This document shows positions 17,712-27,174 of a stretch of 64,000 nt of DNA, piece after piece. How positions within the stretch are numbered: the first letter of the stretch is position 1; each line of letters begins with the position of its first letter. The DNA is from Dictyobacter kobayashii (lineage in GTDB: Bacteria; Chloroflexota; Ktedonobacteria; Ktedonobacterales; Ktedonobacteraceae): assembly GCF_003967555.1 (NCBI RefSeq), contig NZ_BIFS01000001.1, positions 3,844,001-3,908,000 of the forward strand, read 5' to 3'. The position numbers and the translations under genes were made by a program. The notes under the pieces were generated by a model. The model searched no databases. It was not told the DNA's origin and saw only the letters and a program-made list of their open reading frames with translations.

Positions 17712-18725
17712 TTACTTTTCTGGATGGCGATCCTCTTCTTCTGGCGGCTCGGGCGTGGTGGTGCCATGCATGCTGGCGCGCCAGGGAGATTCAACCTCCA
17801 CATCTGAGACGGAGGGCTGATCGGAGGCCGCCTGCTGTTTGGGCGAGCGAGCCAGCATCGGATCCTCATGAGACTGTGGATAGCGTTCAGAGCGCGCATC
17901 CTGGTCACCGATGGCGGCCCGATCCATAGAGGCATTACGGCCACCAATGGTGTCGTAGACGGGGTCCAGCGGACGTTCGGCGGGTGCGTTGCGCTTGGCG
18001 GCCTGTTCTTGATAGGCTGCGCGGTCGTGCTCGGCCTGTGCTCGCAGCTGGTCGGCCTGTTGTTGCGCGACCTGACGCTCGCGATCCTGCTGCTCCTGGC
18101 GGGCCGTCTGCTCATGTTGCTGCAGGTGCTGCTGCTGGGCCTCTTCTTGCTGCACATGCTGCTCACGCGACTGCAACGACTCCGAGCTCATCATCGGATC
18201 GGACTGCATAGAAGCGGCCTGCCGCTCCGTGGCTTTATTCTGTGCGACCGCGCTCTGCTTATTGAACAGGTAGTGCGACTGCATCGGATCAAGTGCTCCG
18301 GCGGGAGCCTCCTCAACCATGCGGGCGAAGTGTTCCAGATCCTGTTGTAGCGATTCCTGGAAGCGCTGATCGATTCCCATACTATTGACCACCTGGCCTA
18401 TGACGCCGGCTGGTGGGGTATAGGAGATGTAGACATCGACCCGTGTGCGGTCGGGTCCCAGGGCCTCAAAGCGTACCAGCCCTGTATTCTCCAGACCATT
18501 GGTGGAGCGCCAGCCGATCTGCTGGTTAGGGATCCAGCCCTCGTTAACGGCATCCCATTCATGGCTGCCAGCCAGTTGGGCGACCCAGTGGCTGCGCTGA
18601 TCATCATAGTAGGTCACTTCTTTAACAAAGCTCATGAATTTGGGGAAATCATTGAAATGCGTGAAGAACGAATAGACCTGTTCTACTGGCGCATGGACTA
18701 TTACTGATGCATGATGTTCTGACAT
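17712..18725 (-). CDS. SRPBCC (polyketide cyclase/START-like) protein with long Gln-rich tail
   Basis: 337 aa. Residues 1-150 form an SRPBCC ligand-binding fold of the coenzyme Q-binding/cyclase type (SVIVHAPVEQVYSFFTHFND, FPKFMSFVKEVTYYDD). Residues about 165-240 are Gln/Arg/Glu-rich coiled coil (QQEEAQQQHLQQHEQ). The end is low complexity and acidic. A tandem paralogue follows upstream on the same strand (18949-19857); the N-terminal domains are close while the tails differ. ATG with AAGGAGGAG upstream. The substrate is unknown. Confidence 0.8.
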   Translation of the reverse strand: MSEHHASVIVHAPVEQVYSFFTHFNDFPKFMSFVKEVTYYDDQRSHWVAQLAGSHEWDAVNEGWIPNQQIGWRSTNGLENTGLVRFEALGPDRTRVDVYISYTPPAGVIGQVVNSMGIDQRFQESLQQDLEHFARMVEEAPAGALDPMQSHYLFNKQSAVAQNKATERQAASMQSDPMMSSESLQSREQHVQQEEAQQQHLQQHEQTARQEQQDRERQVAQQQADQLRAQAEHDRAAYQEQAAKRNAPAERPLDPVYDTIGGRNASMDRAAIGDQDARSERYPQSHEDPMLARSPKQQAASDQPSVSDVEVESPWRASMHGTTTPEPPEEEDRHPEK

Positions 18726-18806
18726 AACTTACTTACTCCTCCTTCGCCCACATAACATATGTACTGTTTGTCAGATGGTCGGGGTGTAGCTCGATAAAGA
18801 ACGAAG

Positions 18807-18855
18807 TGACCAGGCATGCTTGATTGTATTGGATATGGGCGAGCATGCCTGGTCA
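18807..18855. terminator. Hairpin between the SRPBCC paralogues
   Basis: Perfect 14-bp arms TGACCAGGCATGCT and AGCATGCCTGGTCA with a 21-nt loop. Located 94 bp past the end of the leftward upstream paralogue, so a possible attenuator or terminator between the two genes. Confidence 0.55.
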
Positions 18856-18948
18856 TAAAACTTTTTCAGCATACGATGGCCGGCCGTCCTGGGCAATCAC
18901 GTCTACCCTGTACACGAAATAGGCGCCAAAACGGTTGCCATCTGTAAC

Positions 18949-19857
18949 TTATTCGGCCGTAGGGGGTTTGGCTGAGATGCCGGGTTTACTGCGCCGGCGC
19001 GCCGTCATGGGATCTTGTCCGATATTGGGATCGCGTACCCGTGAGCCATCGCGATCGCCCAGTCCGCGCGCCCAGGCCGCATAGGTATGGCGTGGATCGA
19101 GTGGAACCGTGGCTGCCTTGCGCAGCGCCGCTTCCCGCTCCCGCTCTTCCTGGCGGCGTTTCTGCGCCTCCTGGGCCAGGATGATCTCGCGCTCCCGTTG
19201 CAGTTCGCGTTCCTGCTGCACCTTGCGCTGTTGCTCGGCCTCCTGCTCGGCTTTCAGACGTTGACGACGCTCAGCTTCCTGCGCTATCTTCGCCTGTCGC
19301 TCGGCCAGGGCCTGTGGGCTCATCATCGGATCTCTTGCCATTGCAGCTTTCTGTCGAGGAGTAATCTCACCCTTCTGGGTCGCGCTCTCCTGGTGGAAAA
19401 GATAATGGGAAGACATGGGATCGAGTGCGCCAGCCGGAGCCTCTTCAACCATCCGTGCGAAATTGGACATATCTTTTTTGAGTACACTATCAAAGTAAGC
19501 ATTGACGCCAAATTGTTCGCCCAGGTTGCCCAGTGGGCCTGTGGGAGGGGTATAGCGAATATAGACATCGACCGAGGTACGCTCAGGGCCCAGGGCACGG
19601 AATTTGACCCGGCCAGAATTTTTGAGTCCGCGCGTGGAACGCCAGCCAATCTGTTGATCCGGAATCCAATCTTCGTTGACAGCATCCCAATCATATTGCC
19701 CTATGACCTTGACGACCCAGTGGCTGCGCTGTTCATCGTGGTAGGTAACCTCTTTAACAAAGCTCATGAATTTAGGAAAATCATTGAAGTGTGTAAAGAG
19801 TTCATAGACCTGGTGAATGGGAGCTTTCACGATAACCGATGCAGAATGTTCTACCAT
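18949..19857 (-). CDS. SRPBCC protein with charged coiled-coil tail (paralogue)
   Basis: 302 aa. The start at 19857 is set by AAAAGGAG eight bases upstream; a longer reading from 19890 lacks one. Residues 1-150 match the neighbouring SRPBCC protein almost word for word (FTHFNDFPKFMSFVKEVTY, MVEEAPAGALDPM). Residues about 185-255 are an alternating Glu/Arg/Gln coiled coil. Both paralogues repeat the short DPMMS and QSHYLF/SSHYLF motifs between domain and tail. A tandem duplication followed by tail divergence is the simple reading. Confidence 0.82.
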   Translation of the reverse strand: MVEHSASVIVKAPIHQVYELFTHFNDFPKFMSFVKEVTYHDEQRSHWVVKVIGQYDWDAVNEDWIPDQQIGWRSTRGLKNSGRVKFRALGPERTSVDVYIRYTPPTGPLGNLGEQFGVNAYFDSVLKKDMSNFARMVEEAPAGALDPMSSHYLFHQESATQKGEITPRQKAAMARDPMMSPQALAERQAKIAQEAERRQRLKAEQEAEQQRKVQQERELQREREIILAQEAQKRRQEEREREAALRKAATVPLDPRHTYAAWARGLGDRDGSRVRDPNIGQDPMTARRRSKPGISAKPPTAE

Positions 19858-20041
19858 AGCTGTTCTCCTTTTTAGAAGGGAGATGTACATTCTAAGATGT
19901 GACGTTCTACTTTGTTACAATGCTTACTATGTCACAGTAGCCGTTGTTTTTGAATGTTGACAGATCTGGTATTCCACTAACAGTACTAAGGATTTCTTAG
20001 TATAGCATATTGGTTCAAGGTAATCAATCGTGTGGGATTCT

Positions 20042-20103
20042 TTGCCGCCTGCGGCGGCGGCCCGGGGAAAAAAGGAAGATTGTGGGGACACCCCACCCCC
20101 GGC
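20042..20103. repeat. REP-like element split by the insertion sequence (left part)
   Basis: Starts GCCGCCTGCGGCGGC and continues with GGGGACACCCCACCCCCGGC. The right part resumes at 21656 (CCCCCGGCAGGAGGACTAGC through CACCTCCTG, about 21693). Together they follow the order seen inverted at 49992-50095: GCCGCCTGCGGC hairpin, G-rich middle, inverted GGGGGC-type hairpin, then the arm GGGGCTGGCCGCCCC-like. Confidence 0.6.
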
Positions 20104-21655
20104 CTGACTTTTTATCACATTTTTAGTCGTTGAATCGTGGAAGCAGAAAAACCACGGTTCTTGGTGCACATGCCATTGGAACGACCAAGAACGAAAAGAA
20201 AGGAGAAGGTGATGTTGTCTCCAGCAATCTTGTTGTCGTCTCAGCAGTGGGCTCAAGCCACCTTTGGCTCGGTCCAACTGGGCGATCCACGTCGTGTGCA
20301 GCGTGCCGTCGATCTTGCGTTCCACCTTGCGCAGCATCCACAAGCGTCTCTGCCCGGTGTGTTGAGCCCGGCGGGCTTGGAAGCGGCCTATCGATTTGTG
20401 CATTCGTCGCATACCTCGTATGAACATCTGGTTGCTCCCCACCTGCAACACACACGGCAAGCATGCCACCAGCAGGCACAGGTCTTGTTGATTCAGGATA
20501 CCACAGAGATGGATTACCAGGCTCATCCTACGACGCGTGGACTGGGGCCCATTGGCAACGGAACGCATCACGGCTTTCTGTTGCAAAGCGTCCTGGCTGT
20601 TGTACCTCAGCACGATCAGTTGTTGGGATTGGCTCATCAAGAACCCTTTTTGCGCCAGCCAGCCCCTGAGAAAGAGAGCAAGCAACAACGCTGGAAACGC
20701 GAACGGGAATCGGAGGTATGGGAGCGCAGTGTGCGCATCCTGGGCTCGCCTCCTGCTGGCAGTCAATGGATTCATATGGGCGACCGCTACAGTGACATCT
20801 TTGCGTTCATGCGCCAATGTCGAGAGCAGGGGTGTGATTTTCTCGTCCGGGCCTATGAAGATCGCTGTATTGATCTGTTGGTGGAACAAGGAGAGACACC
20901 GGTGCCCCACGATCGCATCATCATCGTAGCCCCACGCTGCATTTGCTGGAGGTGGTCAAGCAGATGCCCATTCGGTCGAGCATGTGGCTGGAACTCAAGA
21001 GTAGCCAGAAACACCCGGCCCGCAAGGCCCTTTTGGCCGTGAGTTGGCAGCCCGTGCGTCTGTTGCCTCCCCGCACACGGGAAGCCAACCAGTGGCGTCC
21101 GCTGGTGATCTGGGTCATCCGTGTGTGGGAACCTGATCCCCCAGAAGGGGTTGAAGCCTTGGACTGGATCTTGTTGACCTCGGTCCCCACCCACACGGCA
21201 ACTCAAGCCCAAGAGCGGGTCGAGTGGTATCGCAGGCGTTGGATTGTTGAGGACTATCACCAAGGTCTCAAGACGGGATGCCATATGGAAGAACGAGAGA
21301 TTCGGGATTACGAGGGGTTGCGAACGTTGCTGGGCATCATTGCCCCCATTGCCGTGCGCTTGTTGCAATTGCGTGTGCTTTCGCGTCAATGTCCTGACGA
21401 GCTGGCACGGGCAGTGATACCCACTGATATTGTCCTGGTGGTGGCTCATTTGAGTGGGCATCCAGCAAAAACCATGACGGTGCAGCAATGCTGGCATGGC
21501 ATTGCACGTCATGGTGGCTACTTGGGTCGCAAAGGCGATGGCCCACCTGGATGGAAAACCTTGTGGTTGGGGTGGATGTATATCCAGAACGTGTTGCAGG
21601 GAATGCAACTCGCTTCCCTCCTTTCGAATCAACTAGATTTGTGATAAAAAGTCAG
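20104..21655 (+). mobile_element. IS50/IS4-family-like insertion sequence
   Basis: 1552 bp bounded by perfect 15-bp terminal inverted repeats, CTGACTTTTTATCAC at 20104-20118 and its complement at 21641-21655. These resemble the IS50 (Tn5) ends. Flanking 8-bp direct repeats CCCCCGGC at 20096-20103 and 21656-21663 are the target duplication. It carries one transposase gene, frameshifted. Confidence 0.92.
20212..21644 (+). pseudogene. IS4-family (IS50-like) transposase, frameshifted
   Basis: ATG at 20212 with AGGAGAAGG upstream. The N-terminus has the Tn5-type DNA-binding domain (WAQATFGSVQLGDPRRVQRA). The first DDE aspartate is in LLIQDTTEMDY, the second in MGDRYSDIFAF; the catalytic Glu lies in the second frame within RRRWIVEDYHQGLKTGCHME (Y-REKK-like). 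The frame changes near the C4 run 20905-20908; one extra C would give PVPPRSHHHRSPTLHLL and join the halves into about 478 aa. Either the copy is dead or the base was miscalled. Confidence 0.88.
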
Positions 21656-21693
21656 CCCCCGGCAGGAGGACTAGCCGTCCTCCTGCACCTCCT
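21656..21693. repeat. REP-like element split by the insertion sequence (right part)
   Basis: Begins with the target duplicate CCCCCGGC and contains the hairpin AGGAGGACTAGCCGTCCTCCT. It completes the element whose left part ends at 20103. Confidence 0.6.
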
Positions 21694-21820
21694 GTTTAAT
21701 GGGGCAATTGAGTATGAGGAGTGGAATGCTTTACAAAGGGGGGTGGGTTGATTACACTTTATTTGTGTGTGTCTGGTTGTTTTTTTTGTTGGCGCTTCGG
21801 ATGTTTTTGCGAGGTGTATT

Positions 21821-23250
21821 TTGGGCTATGATGAGCAGAAGGATCTGTTTGATGATGAGTTTGAGGTGGTTGATTTAGATGAGAGGCCGGCCGGCGGTGG
21901 CCGGGGGCGATGGTGGGATCGGGTGCTGCAGGGGCAGCGTTTGTCGCGTAAGTTGAGTTTGGGGTTGTTGGTGTTGAGTGTGATGGGGTTGCTGGTGGTG
22001 AGTGGATTGTTGTGGCCGAACCTGGTGCAGTTGTCGCAGTCGTTGGTGGCGCGACCCGCCGGGCCTCAGGTGCAGATCAAAGCTGTGGATATGAACGCAT
22101 TGCCGGTGCCCGGACAGTCTCCGGTGGTGTCGGCCTTCTCGCTGGGGATATGGTGGTGGCTAAGGTCCTGGTGCCTGGTAGTGGGACGGCAGCCCATCTG
22201 GTGGCGGTGCGCCGTGAGAGCGGCCAGGTGGTGTGGGAGTCGCAGGCAACGATTCTGGATGCGGGGGCGTTGGATGGGAAGCTATGGGTGATGGAGACCG
22301 ATCATTCGTTGAATGGGATTAGCGAGCGGGATGGGTCGCTGGTCTGGCACACACAACTAGGGGCGGATACACAGGTGGTGTCGGAGGAGGGCGCGCTGCT
22401 GTATGTGCAGAATAGTCGGCAGGATCTGATGGCTTATCGGGTGGCGGATGGGTTGTTGCAATGGCAGGCAGCGGATGCGGGCCAGCTGCTAAAAGTTGAT
22501 CAGGGCCTGGTCTATACCTATCAGGGGCTGGTCGCGGTTCCCTCTAAGAAGCAGGCATCCGCGAGTAAGTATTTGATGGCTTTGCGTGTGAGCGATGGGC
22601 ATAGTGTATGGGTGGCAACGAGCTTGAAATCAATGCCACTGGCGGTGAAGATCGCGAATGGGGTGGTGTATAGCTATGGGGCCAGCGCGGTGCTGACGGC
22701 GATCCGGGTGAGCGATAATCGGCTGCTCTGGCGGCGCCCTATGGGTCCGCAGGAGAGCCTGATTGAGGTAGCTGGTGGGCTGGTCTATATCGAAAATGCC
22801 CAGATTAGTGAGCTTGTGGTGCTCAATGCTCAGACCGGGGCGCCGGCCTGGCGTTATCTATCGGGCAACGCCTCGGTGGTGGCTGTTCAACCGCAGATGG
22901 TGTACCTGCGGGATACGCAGGGCATTACGGCCCTGAACACGAGGAATGGTTCTCTGGTCTGGCTGTATGAGACCAGCATCGCGATCTCGGATGTGCAGCT
23001 GCAGGGTGGGAGTATCTATGTGGTTTCGGAGCAGGATGGGGTGGTCAATGCTGTCAATGGCAGGAATGGGAATCTGCTGTGGCATTATGATATCGGCGAT
23101 CCCGGCCATTCCTACTCTAATGCGCGGGGGTATGTGGTGCAGATTGATCAAGGGGTGGTCTACCTGGTACTGCATAATGATACATCTTTGAATGCGTTGA
23201 GCGTCTTAGATAGAGAGATACTGTGGCATACAAGCCTGATACTGCATTAA
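21821..23250 (+). pseudogene. Membrane-anchored PQQ-repeat beta-propeller protein, frameshifted
   Basis: TTG start at 21821 with GAGGTG upstream, chosen by comparison with the downstream paralogue (both have EFE(V/I)VDLD near the start). One membrane anchor at about residues 45-65 (LGLLVLSVMGLLVVSGLLW). An outside domain follows of PQQ-like propeller blades, each ending in a W-containing strand (GQVVWES, GSLVWHTQL, NGNLLWHYDI). The frame breaks at the G4 run 22144-22147; one extra G gives FSLGDMVVAKVLV and a protein of about 477 aa. Blades lack PQQ-enzyme catalytic residues as far as I can see, so a binding or scaffold role is likely. Confidence 0.82.
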
Positions 23251-23309
23251 AGATGTAGCTTGTTCTATGCGATTGATTGCTATTGATTGAGAGGAGCGAG
23301 AGGTGAGGC

Positions 23310-24704
23310 GTGCGCGAGCCTGAGCCGGACGATCTGGCCGCCAGTGAGTTTGAGATTGTAGATCTGGATAGCCTGGATGAGGGGCGATCCGGGGCGCGGC
23401 CGCGCTTACTGCAGGGGCAGCATTTCTCGGGCCGCGGCCGTTTCTTGCTCTCCGCTCTGACGCTGCTGGGCGTGGGTGTGGTGCTGGTTCTGCTGTGGCC
23501 TGATGTCGCCTTGCTCTTCCCCCGGCCTGTGACCCGTGTGCCTTCGCCGCTGGCTACCAGCACCAACGCTGGCGGCCAGCAGGCCCCGCCCTTGCTCACC
23601 ATGCTCACCTGGGGTGGGATTACTGTGATGAAGGCCGCCCCGGGCTATAATGCTGACCATGGGCGCGTCTCTGCCTTTGATACGGCCACGGGTCATCTGC
23701 TGTGGCGCACCACCCAGGATGTGCGTGATTTCGGCGTGGCTGATGGCAAGGTCTATCTCCATAAGCTCGATGACACGTTACATGTGTTGGATGTACGCAA
23801 TGGCACTCAGCTCTGGCAGCGAAAACTGGGGAGTGGCGCGGCGGTAGCCGCGCAAGCTGACGGTCTGTTGCTGGTGGTTTCTAACGACGGGACGCTGGTG
23901 GCCTATCGGCTGAATGATGGTGGTATAGCCTGGAGCCGCCCAAATTCCGGCTGGCTGCTGCAGGCCGATGCTGGCCTGGTGTATACCTTTATCAGTGGCA
24001 CTACCGGGGGCACGCTGTTCGCGTTCCATGTCAGCGATGGCAGGCTCTTCCAGAGCTATGCGATTTCCAGTGGTCCTCCGCGTGATATTATCGTGCAGCA
24101 GGGGATCATTTATACCGTGCGCAATGACCTGGTGATGACCGCTGTGCGCGTAGCCGATCGGAGCCTGCTCTGGGAGCGTCCGCTGGAACAGAATGCCTCG
24201 CTGGCACGCATCGCCGCTGGTCGCATCTACTTCAATGTCTACGATCAAGGACTCAACAACTGGATCGATGTCTGGAATGCAACTGACGGCCGCTCGCTGT
24301 GGCGCTACCAATATGGCTATGCCGCCTTCTCCGATGTGCAGAATGGTATCGTCTATGTCAGCGCGCACACCAGCATTAGCGCCCTGCGCGCCAGCGATGG
24401 TCACCTGCTCTGGCACAGTCCCTCTACCTTCTCTGATCCCGACATCCAGGTCAGCGATGGTAGTCTCTATATCAATTCCCTCACCAACGGCATTGTGATC
24501 GCCCTCAACGCTCGCAACGGCCAGACGCGCTGGTCCTACAACATCGCCGCCAACGATGGCCCTCAGCTTGATGTGCTGGGCTTTGTGGCCCATGTCGAGA
24601 ATGGCATCGTCTATGTCGTTTCGATGCACGATTTCTCTCTCAAGGCTATCCGGGCCAGCGACAGATTTTTTCTGTGGGGCATGCACCTTTCCATCAATCC
24701 ATGA
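23310..24704 (+). CDS. Membrane-anchored PQQ-repeat beta-propeller protein
   Basis: 464 aa from GTG with GAGAGGTGAG upstream. N-terminal acidic stretch SEFEIVDLDSLDEG, then LLQGQHFSGRGR, one membrane span at about 50-68 (LLSALTLLGVGVVLVLLW), and seven or so PQQ-type blades (GHLLWRTTQDV, GTQLWQRKLG, GRSLWRYQYG, GQTRWSYNIA). Tandem paralogue of the preceding gene, 59 bp apart, same strand and layout. The C-terminal domain should be outside the membrane. Function unknown; similar proteins are often annotated as PQQ-binding-like or BamB-like. Confidence 0.85.
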   Translation: MREPEPDDLAASEFEIVDLDSLDEGRSGARPRLLQGQHFSGRGRFLLSALTLLGVGVVLVLLWPDVALLFPRPVTRVPSPLATSTNAGGQQAPPLLTMLTWGGITVMKAAPGYNADHGRVSAFDTATGHLLWRTTQDVRDFGVADGKVYLHKLDDTLHVLDVRNGTQLWQRKLGSGAAVAAQADGLLLVVSNDGTLVAYRLNDGGIAWSRPNSGWLLQADAGLVYTFISGTTGGTLFAFHVSDGRLFQSYAISSGPPRDIIVQQGIIYTVRNDLVMTAVRVADRSLLWERPLEQNASLARIAAGRIYFNVYDQGLNNWIDVWNATDGRSLWRYQYGYAAFSDVQNGIVYVSAHTSISALRASDGHLLWHSPSTFSDPDIQVSDGSLYINSLTNGIVIALNARNGQTRWSYNIAANDGPQLDVLGFVAHVENGIVYVVSMHDFSLKAIRASDRFFLWGMHLSINP

Positions 24705-24992
24705 GGGGAGACAAAAGTGACCTTCGGGCTATTCTCAAACGAATTTTCTAGAGCGTAAAAGACGCGGTGGGGGCCGTTTCACCGGCGTTCTCAAGTCGCT
24801 CCAATCTCTAATCCCCCGAAAGTTTAAGCACGAAAAACATGTTATAGTTGTCGTGTGTTGCATTGTTGAGGGATTGCATAGACTGAAGTAATCGCTGCGG
24901 ATCATTCACCAGGCAGTAGAAAAGCATTGCATTTAGCTGATAGGATAAAAGAGCTTGAACGCACGTATAGCATTGTATAGAGAGGACCGCTC

Positions 24993-26318
24993 ATGACCTG
25001 GCAAGGAGCTTTTCGCGTTATTATCCGGGTAATTTTTATTTTTGCGTATATCGCCTTCCTGGCTGCATCGATCCGGCACGTGGCCACCTTTTTTCATAAT
25101 TTTGAGGCCGACCCCTCCGATTGGGTTAACCCTTATACACTGGCGGTGAGTATTGACCTGACGGCACTGGTGTTGACCGTTGGGGTGATGTTCTTCCGTG
25201 GAAATATGCCCTGGTATGCCCAGAGCTTTACCTGGGTCTTTATTGTGGCCCTGACCGCCTTTAGCTGGTTTGTCAACTGGGAATATGCCATGACCTACCA
25301 GGGCAATGAGCTGCGCGTAAACGATACATTGAGGATGCTGAATCCTATTCTAGCCTCGTCGTTCGCCTTCCTCAATCTGGCCTATTCGGTGGTGGCGGAA
25401 TTCTTTAGTTCGAGAAATGAGAGCGCGGCCGAACTGGCGGCGAAAGTGGATGAGCTGGAACAGCTCGAAGAGCAGCAGCGCCGCCTGGCTGAATATAAAG
25501 CGCGCACGCGGCAGCCAAGTGTGATCCAGCGCGTGAAAAATACGGCCTTAGAGGCCCGCGCCGCGGTTAACGAGGTCTTGACGACTGAGCAGGCCGCCAA
25601 TCAAGCCGCGCTGGCGACCGGCGCCGAAGTGTCATCCACGCGGGCTGTGGCCTCCATTAATGGCGCACAGCTACCAGCACAGACGGTGGTTCTGCATGAG
25701 CAGGCAGCTGTGGAGGAGATAGAGGAGTCTGTGGTGGTTGAGCAGCCAGAGCCAGCCGAGGTAGAACAGGCGGCTGAGCTCGTGATGGAGACGCCCGCGC
25801 CTACCTCGTTCCAGCAATCAGATGAGTCGCTGGTTGTCACCCAGCCCCTGGACGATGAAGAGCTGGCCGAAGAGGAGCTGCAAAGTAGCGAGGATGAGCT
25901 GAAGCATATTACCGAGCCGCTCTCGATGGAGGCGACACAGTACATCATTGATAGTAGCCAGAAGAGCGGCGAGCTTGAAGCTAGTGCCATCACCGCTGGC
26001 TTGAGGAACGGCGCTGAGGGCAATGCCTTCCTGCCCGCCTGGGCTGGTGGGGAAGATGTCAACACCTTCCTGACCATGGAAGATATGGCGCCCTACATCC
26101 CATCCGGTGATACCGCCTCTATGTCGAAGATATCGTCGGCCACCGGCAAACTGACGCGCCGCAAGCCGATGAGCGTCTCTGAAGCCGCCGAGGTGCTGGC
26201 ACTCTCCGAACGCCGGGTGCGCGAGCTGCGCAGCCAGGGCGTGCTGCTCACCGACGAGAGCAACAAGATCAAGGTTGCCAGCGTCAACGCCTATCTGGGC
26301 AAACGCAAAGCGAAGTAG
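24993..26318 (+). CDS. Membrane protein with C-terminal excisionase-like helix-turn-helix
   Basis: 441 aa, ATG with GAGAGGA upstream. Four membrane spans at about 9-31, 48-67, 74-95 and 114-135. Residues about 143-175 form a coiled coil (LEQLEEQQRRLAEYKARTR). A long Ala/Glu/Gln-rich acidic region covers about 190-320. Residues about 385-435 are a MerR/excisionase-type HTH (MSVSEAAEVLALSERRVREL then SQGVLL). The layout suggests a membrane-held DNA-binding protein or an anchor for DNA. No partner gene is evident. Confidence 0.72.
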   Translation: MTWQGAFRVIIRVIFIFAYIAFLAASIRHVATFFHNFEADPSDWVNPYTLAVSIDLTALVLTVGVMFFRGNMPWYAQSFTWVFIVALTAFSWFVNWEYAMTYQGNELRVNDTLRMLNPILASSFAFLNLAYSVVAEFFSSRNESAAELAAKVDELEQLEEQQRRLAEYKARTRQPSVIQRVKNTALEARAAVNEVLTTEQAANQAALATGAEVSSTRAVASINGAQLPAQTVVLHEQAAVEEIEESVVVEQPEPAEVEQAAELVMETPAPTSFQQSDESLVVTQPLDDEELAEEELQSSEDELKHITEPLSMEATQYIIDSSQKSGELEASAITAGLRNGAEGNAFLPAWAGGEDVNTFLTMEDMAPYIPSGDTASMSKISSATGKLTRRKPMSVSEAAEVLALSERRVRELRSQGVLLTDESNKIKVASVNAYLGKRKAK

Positions 26319-26427
26319 AGGTGTTAAAGGGATGGCCGAATATAAAGCGCTATCCCTTTTCGGGGTGGCTGGCACTCAGCGGAAGAGGATTGTCATATTT
26401 TAAGCGTATGATGAGAGGAGTAGCTCT

Positions 26428-26838
26428 ATGTCTGCAGAGGAGAACAAAGCTCTTGTCCTGCAAGCGTTTGAGGCCTTAAATCGGGGCGATATGGAAAGCA
26501 TGTTTTCGTTTTTTGATCCCGCATGTAGCTACCCTGATCTGGCTCCGTCTGGTTTCCCGCCAACGCTCGAAGGCCATAAACAACTCTTATCGGCTTTGAG
26601 CACGACTTTTACTGAGAGACATCATACCGTGGAGAAGATTGTCGCGGAAGGGGATACGGTCATGGTCTGGCTCACGGAGTATGTTACCCACTCAGGGCCA
26701 TGGAGGAATGTGCCAGCGACCAACAAACGTGTGTCCTTTAAAGGTGTTGAGTGTTTCCGCCTGGCGCAGAACAAGGTGATCGAGTTCCGCTTCATCTATG
26801 ACACCATCGGTTTGCTCCAACAAATTGGCATGGAATAA
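26428..26838 (+). CDS. SnoaL-like (NTF2 fold) protein
   Basis: 136 aa, ATG with GAGAGGAG upstream. SnoaL-type signature: VLQAFEALNRGDMESMFSFF near the start, then GFPPTLEGHKQLL, VEKIVAEGDTVMVWLT and VSFKGVECFRLAQNKVIEFR. Proteins of this fold bind small hydrophobic ligands and some are cyclases or isomerases. No catalytic assignment is possible. It stands alone. Confidence 0.82.
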   Translation: MSAEENKALVLQAFEALNRGDMESMFSFFDPACSYPDLAPSGFPPTLEGHKQLLSALSTTFTERHHTVEKIVAEGDTVMVWLTEYVTHSGPWRNVPATNKRVSFKGVECFRLAQNKVIEFRFIYDTIGLLQQIGME

Positions 26839-26910
26839 CATAATTGTATTGGTGTGTGTATGTGTATGGCAGATCCATACGCCGGAAATCCCCTCTCACT
26901 TGCTGATAAA

Positions 26911-26945
26911 GAGGTCTCAACAGATAAATAAATTGTTGAGGCCTC
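26911..26945 (+). terminator. Possible terminator after the SnoaL-like gene
   Basis: Stem GAGGTCTCAACA / TGTTGAGGCCTC (one G-T pair), loop of 11 nt, followed by CTTATTTC. Lies in the 336-bp gap 26839-27174, which otherwise holds only AT-rich sequence and a poly-A tract at 27082. Confidence 0.5.
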
Positions 26946-27174
26946 CTTATTTCAATGTAGCCCGCTCATGTTAGATTCCTATCCTCCCCAGGATCTCTTA
27001 TATGTCACCTATGTCATCTAGACAGACCGATCCAAAACAAAACCATATTGAAGATTGAAAATTTAACCTCGTCTATATTAATAAAAAAAACATATAAATA
27101 TTAATACTCGAGGCTAACGGCAGCCAGACTGTATGTACATAGCAAGAAACATAGAAGGTAAAAAAGAGGTACAA

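Noticed and set aside
19087..19875. 262-aa open frame opposite the SRPBCC paralogue
   Set aside because: Mirror of the Glu/Arg/Gln coiled-coil codons (Leu/Ala-rich); not a true membrane protein.
20900..21042. Programmed frameshift in the transposase
   Set aside because: IS50-type elements use one frame; there is no slippery heptamer, and the C4 run fits the window's base-loss pattern.
20853..21632. 259-aa open frame opposite the transposase
   Set aside because: The plus frame carries the DDE transposase residues; the antisense frame is His/Gln-rich without motifs.
23778..24686. 302-aa open frame opposite the second PQQ-propeller gene
   Set aside because: Antisense shadow; the plus-strand gene has clear blade repeats, and this frame has no start signal or family resemblance.
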